From: [Phialemoniopsis] sp. UDSM-2020
Lineage: Eukaryota; Ascomycota; Sordariomycetes; Thyridiales; Thyridiaceae
DNA length: 64,000 nucleotides
Direction of reading: 5' to 3'
Assembly: GCA_018873225.1 (NCBI GenBank)
Contig: JAEILZ010000007.1
Location: 310,001-374,000, forward strand
The notes under the pieces were generated by a model that ran no database searches, was not told the DNA's origin, and worked only from the letters and a program-made list of their open reading frames with translations. The translations under genes and the position numbers were made by a program. Below are positions 42,345 to 53,642 of the stretch, in pieces (position 1 is the stretch's first letter; each line of letters begins with the position of its first letter).

Positions 42345-43541
42345 TCAGAGGCTTGCGGCAATGGCACGCAGCACCTCCACGTTCTCGATATCTTTGTTCG
42401 TCTCCTCCTCCCCAGAAGTGCCATACTTGCGGTTCGCAGACAGCTTAACAATAGTAGTCTTCTTGTCAGGATTGACATACACGAGCTGATTCAACACGCC
42501 GATGGCGGCGAAGTCTCCCTTGCCGCCTGGAGGCAGCCACCACTGGTAGCCGTAGCCAAGGTCCAGGCCGTGGCCGCCGACGATGGGCCGGCCCGCCTCG
42601 CGGATCGGCGAGTCGACCGTCGTGGACGCGCGCACCCAGTCCTCGTTGACGATGCGCTTGCCCTGCCAGACACCGCCGTTCCTGTAGAGCTCCCCGAGCC
42701 TGGCAAAGTCGCGAGCGGTCACGTTGAGCCCGCCATACGCCATCTCGGTGCCGAGCATGTCAGTGGTCCAAAAGCTCGGGTTCTCGAAGCCCAGCGGCTG
42801 GACAAGCTTCTCGGTCATGTACTCGGTGAGGCTGCGCTTGGTGGCGTGTGCGATCAGGGCGCCGAGCACCTGGGTCTCGCCCGAGTTGTACCGGCAGACT
42901 GTGTCGGGGGCGCTTTCCTTCGACATTCGGGAGATGAAGCCGCCAAGTCCGCCTCGCTTACCGGCGTGCGCTTGCAAGAGCTGATAGATGTCCGACTCGG
43001 TGTCGTGGTAGTCCTCGTTCCACCTGGCTCCAGACGACATCTGGAGCACGTTCCTGATGGACACCCCGTCGTAGGCGGAGCCAGGAGAGACGGGAACGTA
43101 CTTGCTGATGGGCTCCTCGATACTGGTGATGTGGCCTTCATCGAGGGCGATGCCGACAAGGCAGGAGACAAAGCTCTTTGCGACGGACATGGAAAGCCAT
43201 GGCGTCCGAGCCCCCCCGGTGAGCATGTAGCGTTCGTATCGAATTTGGCCATCGACCAATACAAGCAGGGCGCCAGTTTCGGTCTCTTCGAGGAAAGTCT
43301 CCAGCGATCTAGTTGTGCCACCAACGGTGTATGACTCGGGAAGTGCAACCTGCGGTCCGACTGGCCAAGGAAACGGAGTTGGTGAAGCAGGCATTCGGCT
43401 CACTGGGGCGAGCTTGTCCATCTGGCACATATTGTCATGCTGTGGCACCCCCGTGAAAAGACCCGTTTTGTCGGGGAAAGAAGGGGGCTGTCCTCTGAAG
43501 GAGTCAACATTGGCGGTACGGGATGGCGGCATCTTGTTCAA
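42345..43541 (-). CDS. Serine hydrolase, NylB/beta-lactamase-related
   Basis: This is an intronless gene of 398 residues. The catalytic S-x-x-K is S119-V-A-K122 within WLSMSVAKSF, and the second motif is Y218-N-S in a CRYNSGETQ context, as in 6-aminohexanoate-oligomer hydrolases (NylB) and related carboxylesterases. The C-terminal GHGLDLGYGYQWW segment replaces the KTG motif. It has no signal peptide. It differs from the other beta-lactamase-fold enzyme in this window (14263-15597), so the two are not recent duplicates. A TATAAAT element lies about 110 bp upstream on the minus strand. The substrate (ester, amide or lactam) is unknown. A Met three codons inside the frame is an equal start. Confidence 0.92.
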   Translation of the reverse strand: MNKMPPSRTANVDSFRGQPPSFPDKTGLFTGVPQHDNMCQMDKLAPVSRMPASPTPFPWPVGPQVALPESYTVGGTTRSLETFLEETETGALLVLVDGQIRYERYMLTGGARTPWLSMSVAKSFVSCLVGIALDEGHITSIEEPISKYVPVSPGSAYDGVSIRNVLQMSSGARWNEDYHDTESDIYQLLQAHAGKRGGLGGFISRMSKESAPDTVCRYNSGETQVLGALIAHATKRSLTEYMTEKLVQPLGFENPSFWTTDMLGTEMAYGGLNVTARDFARLGELYRNGGVWQGKRIVNEDWVRASTTVDSPIREAGRPIVGGHGLDLGYGYQWWLPPGGKGDFAAIGVLNQLVYVNPDKKTTIVKLSANRKYGTSGEEETNKDIENVEVLRAIAASL

Positions 43542-44675
43542 GACGTCAGTGAAGTCGACGAAACATCCGTGACTAAAGGTAAGGACGTAGGATGGTGTGG
43601 TTGGTTGCAGGTGAAGTAATCGAAAGAGGTGAAAGATATCCTATGGGGCTATTTATACATACGGAGTAGACCACTGAGCTATCTGCTCAAGCTCGGCCTA
43701 GGCATGGTCTCTAGGCCTTGTTGAATGTCTCTTCAGTAAGAACGCGGTTGAACACGGGCTCTGTAGTTCACCATTTCCCCGCAACCATAAAAAATAGAGG
43801 CTTATAAACCGTCTGCCAAGGTACGAGGAGCGCTGTGATGGAACGGGGGTGGACAACCCTGATGTAGCCTCTTATCTTACAAGGACCAAATCCGGTAGAT
43901 ATCTGAGAAAACCCCACAAATGGTTGATCTAAGCAACTAGTTATGGTTAATTAGAGTGGAACCATTGACAATCCACGCGGGGAAGGCTGGTGGTAGGTGT
44001 GGGGACCCTGGACCAGTGAGCGTGGATTCCGAGACAAAGTGTCGGCGGAGATTGCGCGGCCGGGTACGGGCCAGGCGCCATAGGCAGAACAGGTATCATA
44101 GAGCGAGCATCATGTAGTTCTGACTTAGACGTGCCAAGCTGACTATGGCGGAGACGGTAAAACTCGAGTCATCGTTTCTCTGTGCACGACAAAACATTCG
44201 AGGGTTCAGACTCGAACTGTTCGCCACACTCCCACTCAGCCCATGCTCTTCCAGCCACAGGTACATGCTTGAAGACGAGGACATGAGGCCGTGCTTGGTG
44301 TGACGTCCGTGTACCTTGAGTCTGAACTGTAATGCGTGATTACCTCCCTGTGGGGCATATCAATACGTCTGGTGCTTTGTGATGCGTGTGCATATATTCC
44401 ATAGCCTTGTGTGAATACTATTGCTTCTAATTCTTCATCAGGATCACTGAGCTCTACATAACAGCCGTTGAACTCTCCACTGACGCTTTCTGAGAACACG
44501 GTATCCGGACTCGCGGCTTAGGCGCTCGTCTGTCAAGCGACAGCAAGCGCCAAATCTCGAGTAGCGAGGCGTATATTTTGGAGGCCAGTACCTTTCTTCG
44601 TATCAGGTCTGGCAGCTCCGGGTGCATGTCCACCAGATATATCCTCGAGATCCGTCGAACAGCACTTGGCAAAGA
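43542..44675. other. Intergenic region
   Basis: It lies between the NylB-like promoter and the 3' end of a small membrane-protein gene. No other exon was recognised. Confidence 0.45.
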
Positions 44676-45364
44676 TCAAAGGCATTCGTGACACTGTGAC
44701 AGAGACTGTGATTTCTGAAGGGCCCAGATGACAAAGATCGCAAGATCGAGTACCAGGGGAATTGCCACGAGAAATATGTTAGTGGGGTCCATTCCAGATG
44801 TACCAGCAAGGCAGGTGACAATGAGCACTGCAGCCAGCAATGTTCCCTGGTGGCATTTGCACGGATGCCTCTGCACCAGTGAAAGAATGGTGAACCAATA
44901 TACTGATGTTATCAAGGCAACTTGACATAGTAGCCATTCGCATGACTGAAACAATTGTAGGCTTTCGGGCAAGTTGAACTGTGAGTGCGGAAAGAATCGA
45001 TCTCTTTTGGCGCAGAGCTGTACCAGGGGTCGAGTGAGCAAATGCAACTTCATTATCGAAGATCATGACATACCGGAAACGAGCACATCCAGTCATCCTC
45101 CCATTCGCTTTGAAAGTGACTGAGATTCCATATGATTACAATGCTCAAGCACCAAGCTACAGCAAGGCGTTTGCCAAAGCTTCTCGATGCATCTGTGTGC
45201 TTTGTGTGGTTGCTATCCGCAATGGACTCTTGTCGTTGTTGGTTGACATGTTGAGCAGTTCTTTGCAAATGGTCTCGACTAGTATCGGTGCTGGCCCTGT
45301 GGGGCGAAATGCTCTTGAGGGACGGGTCCGGCTTGATCTCGCCAAGTTGACCAGTAGTACTCAT
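44676..45364 (-). CDS. Predicted small membrane protein, unknown
   Basis: The exons are 45364-45074 and 44978-44676, with an intron of 95 nt in phase 0 and GT-AG borders, giving 197 residues. The first 65 residues are polar and basic. Hydrophobic segments follow at about 68-82 (LAVAWCLSIVIIW) and in exon 2 (a CEWLLCQVALITSVYWFTIL stretch, then two more helices ending in LAIFVIWALQ), so four membrane spans are likely. The splice joins two hydrophobic frames and keeps the frame to a clean stop, which is the main support. No family was recognised. It is divergent from the next gene, which also encodes a membrane protein with a similar Asp-x-Thr-Asn then hydrophobic ending. Confidence 0.45.
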
Positions 45365-45695
45365 ACCAGTGAATGCTCAGGCCCGACGATACGTATCTGT
45401 GCTGGCGCTTTGTGGTGGCCGAGACTAGAACAAATCTGCCTTATCGGGTGAGAGAACCGGGGATCTGATTCTACGCAGCCTGACGGCTGACCAGGAAAAA
45501 GATAGACCATCAAGAAAATTCCCGCTTATTGTATGCAATTTGAGGGCGATGCGGCTCATGCGTCGTGCGCGCACCACCACACCACCCACCACACGTCATG
45601 AATCGAGGCGCTGTTACATAATCATTGCTCCTATTCTTTTCGTTCCACCACGTGGCCGATCTATCCTAAAATACAAATATCACTTGAGCGATTCG

Positions 45696-46183
45696 ATGAT
45701 TAGGGACATCGTCAGAAGGCTATTCGAAATTGAATTCGTTTTGTCAATTCTTGTTCTTCTCCCTCAAAGCCAAGGAAGAGAATACGCCTGGGCTGGTTGG
45801 GCGACGTTTGGGTCAGTTGTGCAAAGCTCATGTCTTGGGAATGTAGCATGGACCTTTGACCGCTGACGCCCCTGCAGTTGCCTGGCCTTATGGGCTTTTC
45901 TTGGCTGCCTCCTCCTATTACTGGACAATACCATTCTTAGACGGTACATCAACAATATCCAACCTGATGCCGCTTGGACTAACAAATTTCTGACTCCAGG
46001 AATACACTTTCCGTGCTGCTTCTCCCACTGGGTTGCTGGCTCGTCTTACTCAACTTCTTGCCCCTTGATCGAACCAACCCCGCCCTTCTGATTCCCCTGT
46101 CAATCTCCTTCGGAATCTGTTTGTCACATCAGTGGAATGCCGATGCCGAGCCGGACCAGACGGACCCAGGGTCCTACGTATAA
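45696..46183 (+). CDS. Predicted small membrane protein, unknown (may lack 5' exon)
   Basis: The exons are 45696-45811, 45878-45943 and 46000-46183, giving 121 residues (366 nt). Both introns are phase 2 with GT-AG borders and CTGAC/CTAAC branch points. The spliced product has hydrophobic stretches LALWAFLGCLLLLLD, LSVLLLPLGCWLVLLNFL and ALLIPLSISFGICL, then a short polar tail. An unspliced reading breaks after the first exon, so the continuous hydrophobic pattern across two joins argues that this is real. The start is uncertain: the frame is open back to 45540. No family was recognised. It is head-to-head with the gene at 44676-45364, about 330 bp apart. Confidence 0.45.
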
Positions 46184-47140
46184 CCAATCTACTTAATTCA
46201 ATCCTCTTCGACACCTCGCGCCCTTGTCAACAATCGAGCCGATATCATATTTTTGTCAGGCAAGAGGGAAGTAATGAGAGCCTCGGACTGTTCTGGGCGC
46301 CATTCCCCTCGAGCTAGAGCCGCTTGTCCTGTTCTATCATGGCTTTGAGTCAGCCCCTTGGTGAGTCATGGCACGGACAAGTGTCGTCGGAGTGGCAAGT
46401 ATGTGTCCTCGGCGCTACAACAGACGAGATACTCAGCGGTCACTTCGGAATTGATGTATGGTGCAGTATGTTGTCCCTTGCCATTGCTGCATGCTTGTGC
46501 GCCGGCATTACTTATCCTTCGGCTCACAACTCAATTTGGTGGCCGCGGTCACGGTTCTATATCACAATAATATGGATCTCAAAGCCTGACATTCGTCGAC
46601 ACATGTCCATGGACTCGGATCCGGATCGGCCGAAATGTCTACATACACTCACATCTCCCGAAAAGCCGGACAGCCTGCAACTCATTCCACAAGGTTCCAT
46701 GGTCACGTACTCCCATCGGAACTCTAATTAGTGTAAGAGGAGGAAAGTGGCAACAAATGGACACGTGGAGTGGTAAGGAGTAAGCTAAAATCTTCGGTGC
46801 GCGCACTTTGGTGGGAACGGTATATGGAAGCTGTTGTCTCGCAAGAGCTGCTTGACTCCACAAACAATATAGAGCTGGGGTCGCATATCTTGACATATTG
46901 ATGTCGGGTATTAGAAATCACTCAGGTGGAAGGCGAAGGCGAACAAATCATGGTACTGAACAAGCCGCATTTGGGACACTTTCTAGATACGTCGGGGCCT
47001 GGGTCTGTACTAGCTAAAAAGATGACAAGACATTATAACGTGAAATCCCCTGGTGAGATGCTCTATAATTACCAAGTCTGCTTCTGGATCATGTAGATGG
47101 CATCAAGGCCCCCGGAGTACCAAAAGTTCCCCTATAACCC
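46184..47140. other. Intergenic region
   Basis: A 135-codon frame at 46324-46731 on the plus strand has no recognisable family and no splice partners, so it is not called. No RNA gene was seen. Confidence 0.45.
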
Positions 47141-49171
47141 TTACAATCGTTCTTTCTTGGGCTCAAGAGTCGCATTTGCCAGTCGCACTTCCAGCACTGC
47201 TCCCACTCCTTGACGGACTGATTCCACAGCCTTGGGGAGAAGGTCTCGAAGCTCTTCCTGAGTGTAGGCAAGACCGGCCCACAACTTGCCGCCGGCTGCC
47301 GCCTTGGCAATTCCACTATAGTCAGGAGAGGGCTCGAAGCTCAGATGTAGTTCCTCGTTGGTCAATCTGCTAGCTGGACCGTCTGGGTGGACGTTCAGAA
47401 GAGACATCCTCGGCGCGTTCCAGCCTGTGCACCTATCAGTACCACTGATGTAGACACGATCAGGCAAAATGCAGAGTCGAACTTACCTTTGTTGTTGAGA
47501 ACAATTGTCAACGTCGGGATTTCGTACCGACGCGCAATCCAATAGACGGTGCCAGGCACACTGAATAGATATGTCCCATCGCCGACGATCTGGCAAACAA
47601 ACTTTCCCTTGCCTGCTTGCTGGTTGAGGCTCTCTAGGGCAAGCTTGACACCGAGAGAACCTCCGCCAGACCAACCAAGGCCTCCTCCTCCACAGTTGAT
47701 CCAACAGCCTGGCTCATCCACCTGGAGTTGGTCTGCCACGGCAAAGGTTTGAGTGACCGCTTCCACGCAGAATACGGTATCACGAGGCAACACCTCACGG
47801 GCTTGTGCGATCACGTATGGCGTCGATAATAGACCGGACTCCAGGGGCTTTGCTTGATCCACGATCGCTTTCAATCTCTTAGCATGGGCCTCGCCTAACT
47901 TATCCCAGCGTTCGGCGCGCTGTTGAGAGGCAAGTATCGCGCTAAGCCCCTGATCCCGAGCGATGTGCTCGTTGATCTGTCGGAGGGAAACAACAGCATT
48001 GGCAGGGTATCGCTGCTCGGCGGGAATGTAGAATACCGGCATTTGTCTCTTGAGCACGTCGATATCAATGTGCACAATCTTGGCGTCTTTCCTTGGTTTG
48101 CAGCGACTGGTAATGAATGGTACATCGCAGTCAATGACAAGAATAAAGTCTGCCTCCGTCACAGAAGGCTCGACACCGAAGCGCATACCGAGCGAGCCCC
48201 TGTGACTAAACGGGAAGCAGAGATCGCAGCCGCCAGTGTCTAGCACTCGGAGGCCTTTGACTGCGTCTGCCAATTTGACAAGTTCTGCAACAGCAGCATG
48301 GTCCCGGCCAGAGTAGCCTGTGATTACTAGTGGCCGCTCGGCCTCGACCAGGGACTTGGAGATATCCTTGACCGCTTCGTTGGGTAACCCAGCAGGCTGC
48401 GCAGGAAGCCAATGGGCCATGTCAAGAGAGTAGGGCTCAACTGCCTCTTCTAGGAGCTCGCGTGTTGCAACTAGGTACGCCGGGCCGCGAGGCTCGCTGC
48501 TTGCAACCTGTAACGCACGTGTGACAACTTCTTTCACATTGTGGCTGTTGCGGAGCTCGCCGGTGTAGCGGCAATACTGCGCCACGATCTGTTTCTGATC
48601 CGGCACGTCTTGAAGCCAGTGGATGTACTCCGTGCGCGCGCCGACAACACCGCGCTCTAGGGTGCACGGACTGAGGCCAGCAAAGATGAGGACAGGTGCT
48701 CGGCCAACACTGGCATTGTGTACCGCGGCCGCAAGAGCCTGGGTGCCGACATCGACGTGGACGATTACACATTGTGCTTTCCCGGTTGCGCGTGCGAAAC
48801 CATCGGCCATAGAGAGCGCGACCATCTGGACCACATGAGTTTAAAGCTCTGTCATGGTAATATGCAGGAGGCTCACTTCATTAGGACAAGTGATGATACG
48901 CGGGAAACGACCATCGTTTCTGCTTTGCCCTTGCGCAATGGCCTCTAGTATCGCGGGATGGTCGCTGCCGAGGTTCACGAAGCAGTGTGTCACTCCAAAC
49001 TGTCCGGCTTAGTTAGCCGTCGAAACTCCGGTCTGTCTTTGAAGTGTGACATCTTGCCTCGTATATCGCGTCAAAGAACGCAGAAGCGGCCGTATACGCC
49101 CTGATGAGTTTACGGGCATTGTTAGTAAGGGCATGTTAGGGGGGTATGCTTGATCTTGTTCTGACATACAT
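47141..49171 (-). CDS. ThDP-dependent enzyme (acetolactate synthase / benzoylformate decarboxylase-like)
   Basis: Minus-strand exons are 49171-49170, 49100-49058, 48999-48877, 48825-47487 and 47424-47141, giving 596 residues. The N-terminal ThDP domain has the FVNLGSDHP motif and the catalytic Glu at about 56 (TCPNE), and the central domain is intact. The C-terminal ThDP/Mg motif is GDG at 471-473 with Asn-Asn at 500-501. The start codon appears split: AT in exon 1 and G as the first base of exon 2, across an intron with a perfect TACTAAC branch point. A stop lies six codons upstream in that frame, and no other in-frame Met precedes the conserved motifs. The second intron has a GC donor. It decarboxylates or ligates 2-oxo acids by family. 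It lies beside an FMN 2-hydroxy-acid dehydrogenase on the same strand, so a 2-oxo acid from that enzyme is a plausible substrate. Confidence 0.88.
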
Positions 49172-49582
49172 CTTGAAATACAATATCCTTCACTACAGTG
49201 ATAGCAAACGGCATGAGAAAAGGCGTTAAGGCGTGTTTTCCTGACGAGATACCCCAGATTCGGAGGTATGCTGGGGTTGCAACCGACTGGGTGGGTACAA
49301 CAACGGTGCAAGTTCTTTGCGAAAGATTAGGCCGAGTGGACCTCTGAGCACTGGCGGCACAACTTATCACTAATGGCAGGACTGACGCGTGATGGCTGGA
49401 ACACTTCAAGTTACTCGGCCATGATTTTGATGTCAATGCTCCATTGCACAATCTCATGTGTACAGATAAACAAGAATTTCTTAAAGTATACACGAAGTCC
49501 GTGGCGCGGGCAAATTTACGCATCAAGAGATATGGTATGTGGCCTATAATGCATGACTACTACCCATATTATGACAATATTC
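49172..49582. other. Intergenic region
   Basis: This is promoter of the ThDP enzyme gene plus the 3' flank of the flavocytochrome gene. No exon was seen. Confidence 0.5.
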
Positions 49583-51240
49583 TCAAAGTCTACTTGGCTT
49601 TACCGACTGTCTAAGAGGCGTCGGCAGCATCTTTGGTAGCTGTGCCTCCAAGAGGCTGGTATTGACATAGCTCGGATTGAGATCCTCCAACTTTGTAACC
49701 CCGAGTAATCTCAGAGTGGTGTCAACTTCATCGGCAAGAACTGCTCACGAGTCAGCCATCTCGTCTGTATTTGTAAATACCAAGTAAACAAGCACTTACT
49801 ATCAATAACCTTCTCGACGCCTGCCGTGCCGTAAGCACCCAACCCGTACATGAAAGGTCGTCCGACACCAACTCCAGTTGCGCCAAGACACAAGGCTTTG
49901 ACAATGTCAGCACCTCTCCGCGCCCATCCGTCTACGTATATCTCGACGCGTTCCAAGATATCAGGCCTAGTATGCCGGATCTCCAGCAGAGTCTGAATAG
50001 AGCTAGGGGCGTCATCGCACTGACGGCCTCCGTGGTTACTCAGGTATATTGCGTTGACGCCGGTATCTGCAGCAAGTGCAGCATCTTCGACTGTCTGAAT
50101 TCCTTTCAGTATCAACGAGCCCATGTTCGGCCCCCAGGCCTCCCGGATCCAGTCAAGGTCGTCCCATGTCAAGCTTGGAGAGTGATGCGCTCTCGGTATC
50201 GGCGGGTTCGCTGGGTCACCCTTGTCGACATTCCTGTACGTGACAACGGGAGCGCCAGTCTTGTATTCCATCTCGGCTTTCAGTCTTTCGTCCTCTTCCC
50301 TCTTACCGATCACCGGTGCATCCACCGTAATCACAAGAGCTTTGAACCCAAGATCTCTCGCCATTTTGATCATTGCCACGCTTTTGGCCTTGTCCTTTGC
50401 CGGGTATAGCTGGTATACCAGGCTTCCCCTGTTCGTTCCCGAAGTCTTTGTACTGCAACACGCCATCAAGTCCGCATGTGACACGGACGTGTAACTGCTT
50501 GCGCAGTACGGTATGTCTCTTGACACAGCTCCTTCTACCAGACATTTCTCGCCTTCTTTGTTCACGATTCCTGCTCTTGCTGCCGGAGCGATGAAGAACG
50601 GCAGACTGCTTTGCTGTCCAAACATTACGCATTTCATGTTCAGTGTTTTCACGTCTCGAAGAACACGAGGTCGGAGAGAGATCTTCTGCCAGTCCTGTTG
50701 GTTATTCCGTAGTGCACCTAGTCCGCCAGCCGCTGAATGAAAGTATGCCCAAGCCCGCGGACTTATTGTTTTTGAGGCTTGCCTCTCAATGTCATCTATC
50801 GAGATGCAGAGAGAAATAGTCGCTGGATCTATTAGCCCTAAATCGTGCTTTGGACCAGGCGCTTCTTTGTTCGATAATGGTGATCCTGACGGTTTAACCT
50901 CACCGAGAAACTTGACTGAGTTGCCACAGATCAGCCGACACGGCCAGGAAAAGCCCTAGAGATGATGTTATACGCACCTGATGGCCTAGGCCTCTCGATA
51001 GTGCCCTCGGCATGAGTGTCTTCATACTCAGCAGTTGCATCCTGTTGTCTTTGTCAGGCTAGGGAGTCCCACTTTGATATTCGCGAGGATATAACATACC
51101 GTTCCACCATACTTGAGAATTGACTCTGCTCCGCCGGGGTGGTCTTCCAAGAACTCTGTCATATCATAGACTTTGTTCCGAACGATGACCCAGCAGGATG
51201 CCGGGCTATCGTGCTGGCTCACCTCCTGCTCGGTGAGCAT
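49583..51240 (-). CDS. Flavocytochrome b2-like FMN 2-hydroxy-acid dehydrogenase
   Basis: Minus-strand exons are 51240-51100, 51041-50978, 50915-49800 and 49740-49583, giving 492 residues (exact sum). Residues 1-65 form a cytochrome b5 domain with heme ligands H34 (HPGG) and H57 (EDTH), split by an intron. The FMN TIM barrel follows, with PFFIAPAA, a VYQLY tyrosine, ITVDAP, LKGIQ lysine and the catalytic His at about 363 in LSNHGGRQ. Enzymes of this type oxidise L-lactate or L-mandelate to the 2-oxo acid and pass electrons to cytochrome c. No mitochondrial presequence precedes the chosen ATG; the frame is open a further 46 codons with a hydrophobic stretch, which could be an alternative start. 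Neighbouring genes suggest an aromatic 2-hydroxy acid. Confidence 0.92.
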
Positions 51241-51908
51241 TGTTGTAAAAGTGTGTGCTGGAGTCCTGTCGACGATGTGATGTAGAAGAGAGGCCCAATA
51301 AGATACAAAGAGCCACGTGAGCAAGCCTTGCCACCAAACTGTGGCAGGTGTGGGGTGAAGAATATGACTGCAGGCCAAGGACAGAGTACCGCATACTGCG
51401 ACCGAGAAGCTCTACTTCGACCAATTATTGAACGCCTCTAGATCGACCTTCAGGCGTATCATCCTAACCAGGAATCACATTTGCTTTTCTTTGCCTTGCC
51501 GCTGTTTGGCTGTTGCCATACGTGTCCCACAAAATTCTTGGTGTACAGGGGGTAGCGAATCTTTCGCCGAACAGAAACGTTCCTCCGGCTTCGTACCCCA
51601 AGGTCCGGGCGCGCATTACTCCGTGCTGCGGGCATGTTTACTTCAGAGTCCTTCCCCGCACCTAACTAGTTCGCTGCTTTCCGAAATAGGTCTTCGTAGT
51701 TCCGATGTAGTATCATTGAACGTTGTTCCGCGTCGATCATTGGGGATGCACACCCGAAACAGGGTGGACGCCATTGGCCCTCCGATCGTGGTCGCCGCAC
51801 TTATGAATGCCTGTTAATATTGAGAAAGCCTCTCATTATCTGAGTGGCTGTTAGCAGCTGATCACATAACCCCTGCTCTTCAGACCAGTTTTTGAAGTCA
51901 CAACAACC
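51241..51908. other. Divergent promoter region, flavocytochrome / FAD monooxygenase
   Basis: This 668-bp spacer lies between head-to-head genes. No exon was found and no clear TATA box. It probably holds shared control sites of the catabolic cluster. Confidence 0.45.
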
Positions 51909-53341
51909 ATGACATCAAATCCGACGAAACCTCTTATCATCATCGTAGGCGCAGGCCTAGGCGGACTCGCTGCCGCCATTGCGATCGGTCGAACCGGCCA
52001 ATATCGCGTCCAGATTCTCGAGGCAGCTCCAAAAATAGCAGAGGTTGGCGCTGGCATACAGCTGTCGCCGAACTGCTCCCGGCTTCTGATCCGATGGGAT
52101 TGCGTGAAGTTCCTCAAGGACAGCGTCGTCGCTCCGCGCAACGGCCGAGTCCGGCGGTGGCAGAACGGAGAACTCCTCGCAGATCGCATCATGAACCCGA
52201 GGGCGGAGGAGACGTTTGGTGCGCCGTACTGGCATGTGCACCGCGCTGACTTTCACGAGGCGCTACTGAAAAGAGCCATCGAGCTGGGAGCAGACTTGCG
52301 AACGAACGCGTTCGTCACGAAGACACAGGCAGGGAACGAAACCGGCCGGCCGTCAGTAACTTTGGCATCTGGGGAGAGTTTGGAGTGCGATTTTCTCATT
52401 GGCGCTGATGGTATTCGCTCGAGTGTCAGGGAGTCATTATTCCCCGACTTTGCAGCCCCCACGCCAGCTGGTGATCTGGCGTATCGATTCACACTACGAA
52501 CCGAAGACATGTTGAACGATGAGATCCTTGTGCCTTTGGCAGAGACGCCAGACACACACAGTTGGTGGGGTCCTGGAAAGCACGTAGTTGGGTACATGCT
52601 GCGAGGCAAGTTGATATACAACGTCGTGGCTGTGTTTCCGGACGATGGGTCGCTCGGAGAGGCTGCTCGGGGAGACGGTAGTCTTGAGCAGCTGAGACAA
52701 ATTTACGAGGGCTGGTGTCCTCAGTAAGACTGAATCTACATATTATTTCAAGTGAAATTTCTAACAGCTAGCAGGGTACAAAGCCTCTTGAACAAAGCCC
52801 AGTCAAACGACATGGTCAAGTGGAAGCTCATGGATCTACCACCCCTGGAGAAGTGGAACCAGGGCTGCTGTGTTCTACTTGGTGGTATGTAACAGCGGTA
52901 AAGACAAACTACAGTGCTTAGGGGACTGACACTACCATCTCAGATGCCTGCCATCCGATGCTACCTTATCTGGCTCAGGGAAGCGCGCAAGCTATGGAGG
53001 ACGCGGCTTTCCTGGCTGAATGTCTGAAATATCTGCCCGATCACATGGAGCTCGGAGCTGAACTATATACCAAGTATCGCAAGCCGCGAGCTACTAAGGT
53101 GCAGCTCTTCTCCAGAGAACAAAGGTCCAGGAATCATTTGCCAGACGGACCAGAACAACAAGATAGAGATGCAGCCATGAAGAACCCATCTCGCGTATCA
53201 AATGCACATGTGTGGACATGGGACGCAGTAAACGGTGAGCCACCGAAGGATTGGGCTACGGGTCTGCACGGATACAATGCTGAGGAAGAGGCCATACGGG
53301 CTCTGATTTCAGAAGGTGTTCTTGATAAAAGCGCTACATAG
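51909..53341 (+). CDS. FAD-dependent monooxygenase, salicylate hydroxylase-like
   Basis: The exons are 51909-52723, 52775-52884 and 52944-53341, giving 440 residues. It has the GxGxxG FAD motif (IIVGAGLGGLAAA, about 11-23), an EVGAGIQLSPN segment, the DG motif in GADGIRS and the GD motif LLGDACHPMLPYLAQG joined across the second intron. Together these define group A flavoprotein hydroxylases of the salicylate/6-hydroxynicotinate type. It uses NAD(P)H to hydroxylate an aromatic acid, often with loss of the carboxyl group. It is head-to-head with the flavocytochrome gene and in tandem with the carboxylesterase gene. The substrate is not shown by the sequence. Confidence 0.92.
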
Positions 53342-53642
53342 TAGCTGGAACCAAACCACATTCATAGTCCCCTGCGATCTACTGGAATCCGAGCATCGGT
53401 GACTTCAGTCGTATTTACTATGACTCTTAACGGCATAGGCGTGAACGATGTACAAGTGATAGGACGTTCGGGGATGAATTGACCCGTAGAAGGTCTTTCC
53501 CACGGACCAATACTGTATACAGTAAGTGGAGACAATTGTACACTTGATATAGGGGACTTCAAGTGGTCAACTACAGGCACTGCGTGGACTTGTTCACTGC
53601 ATGAAGACCTACAACTAGTGACTTCCATCGTCGTCTTTCAGC
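53342..53642. other. Intergenic region
   Basis: This is a 301-bp spacer between co-oriented genes. Nothing beyond a likely promoter was seen. Confidence 0.4.

Noticed and set aside
49711..49799. Reading through past 49800 as the end of the flavocytochrome
   Set aside because: A GTAAGT donor at 49799 and an acceptor at 49741 restore the conserved ILADEVDTTLRLLG ending.
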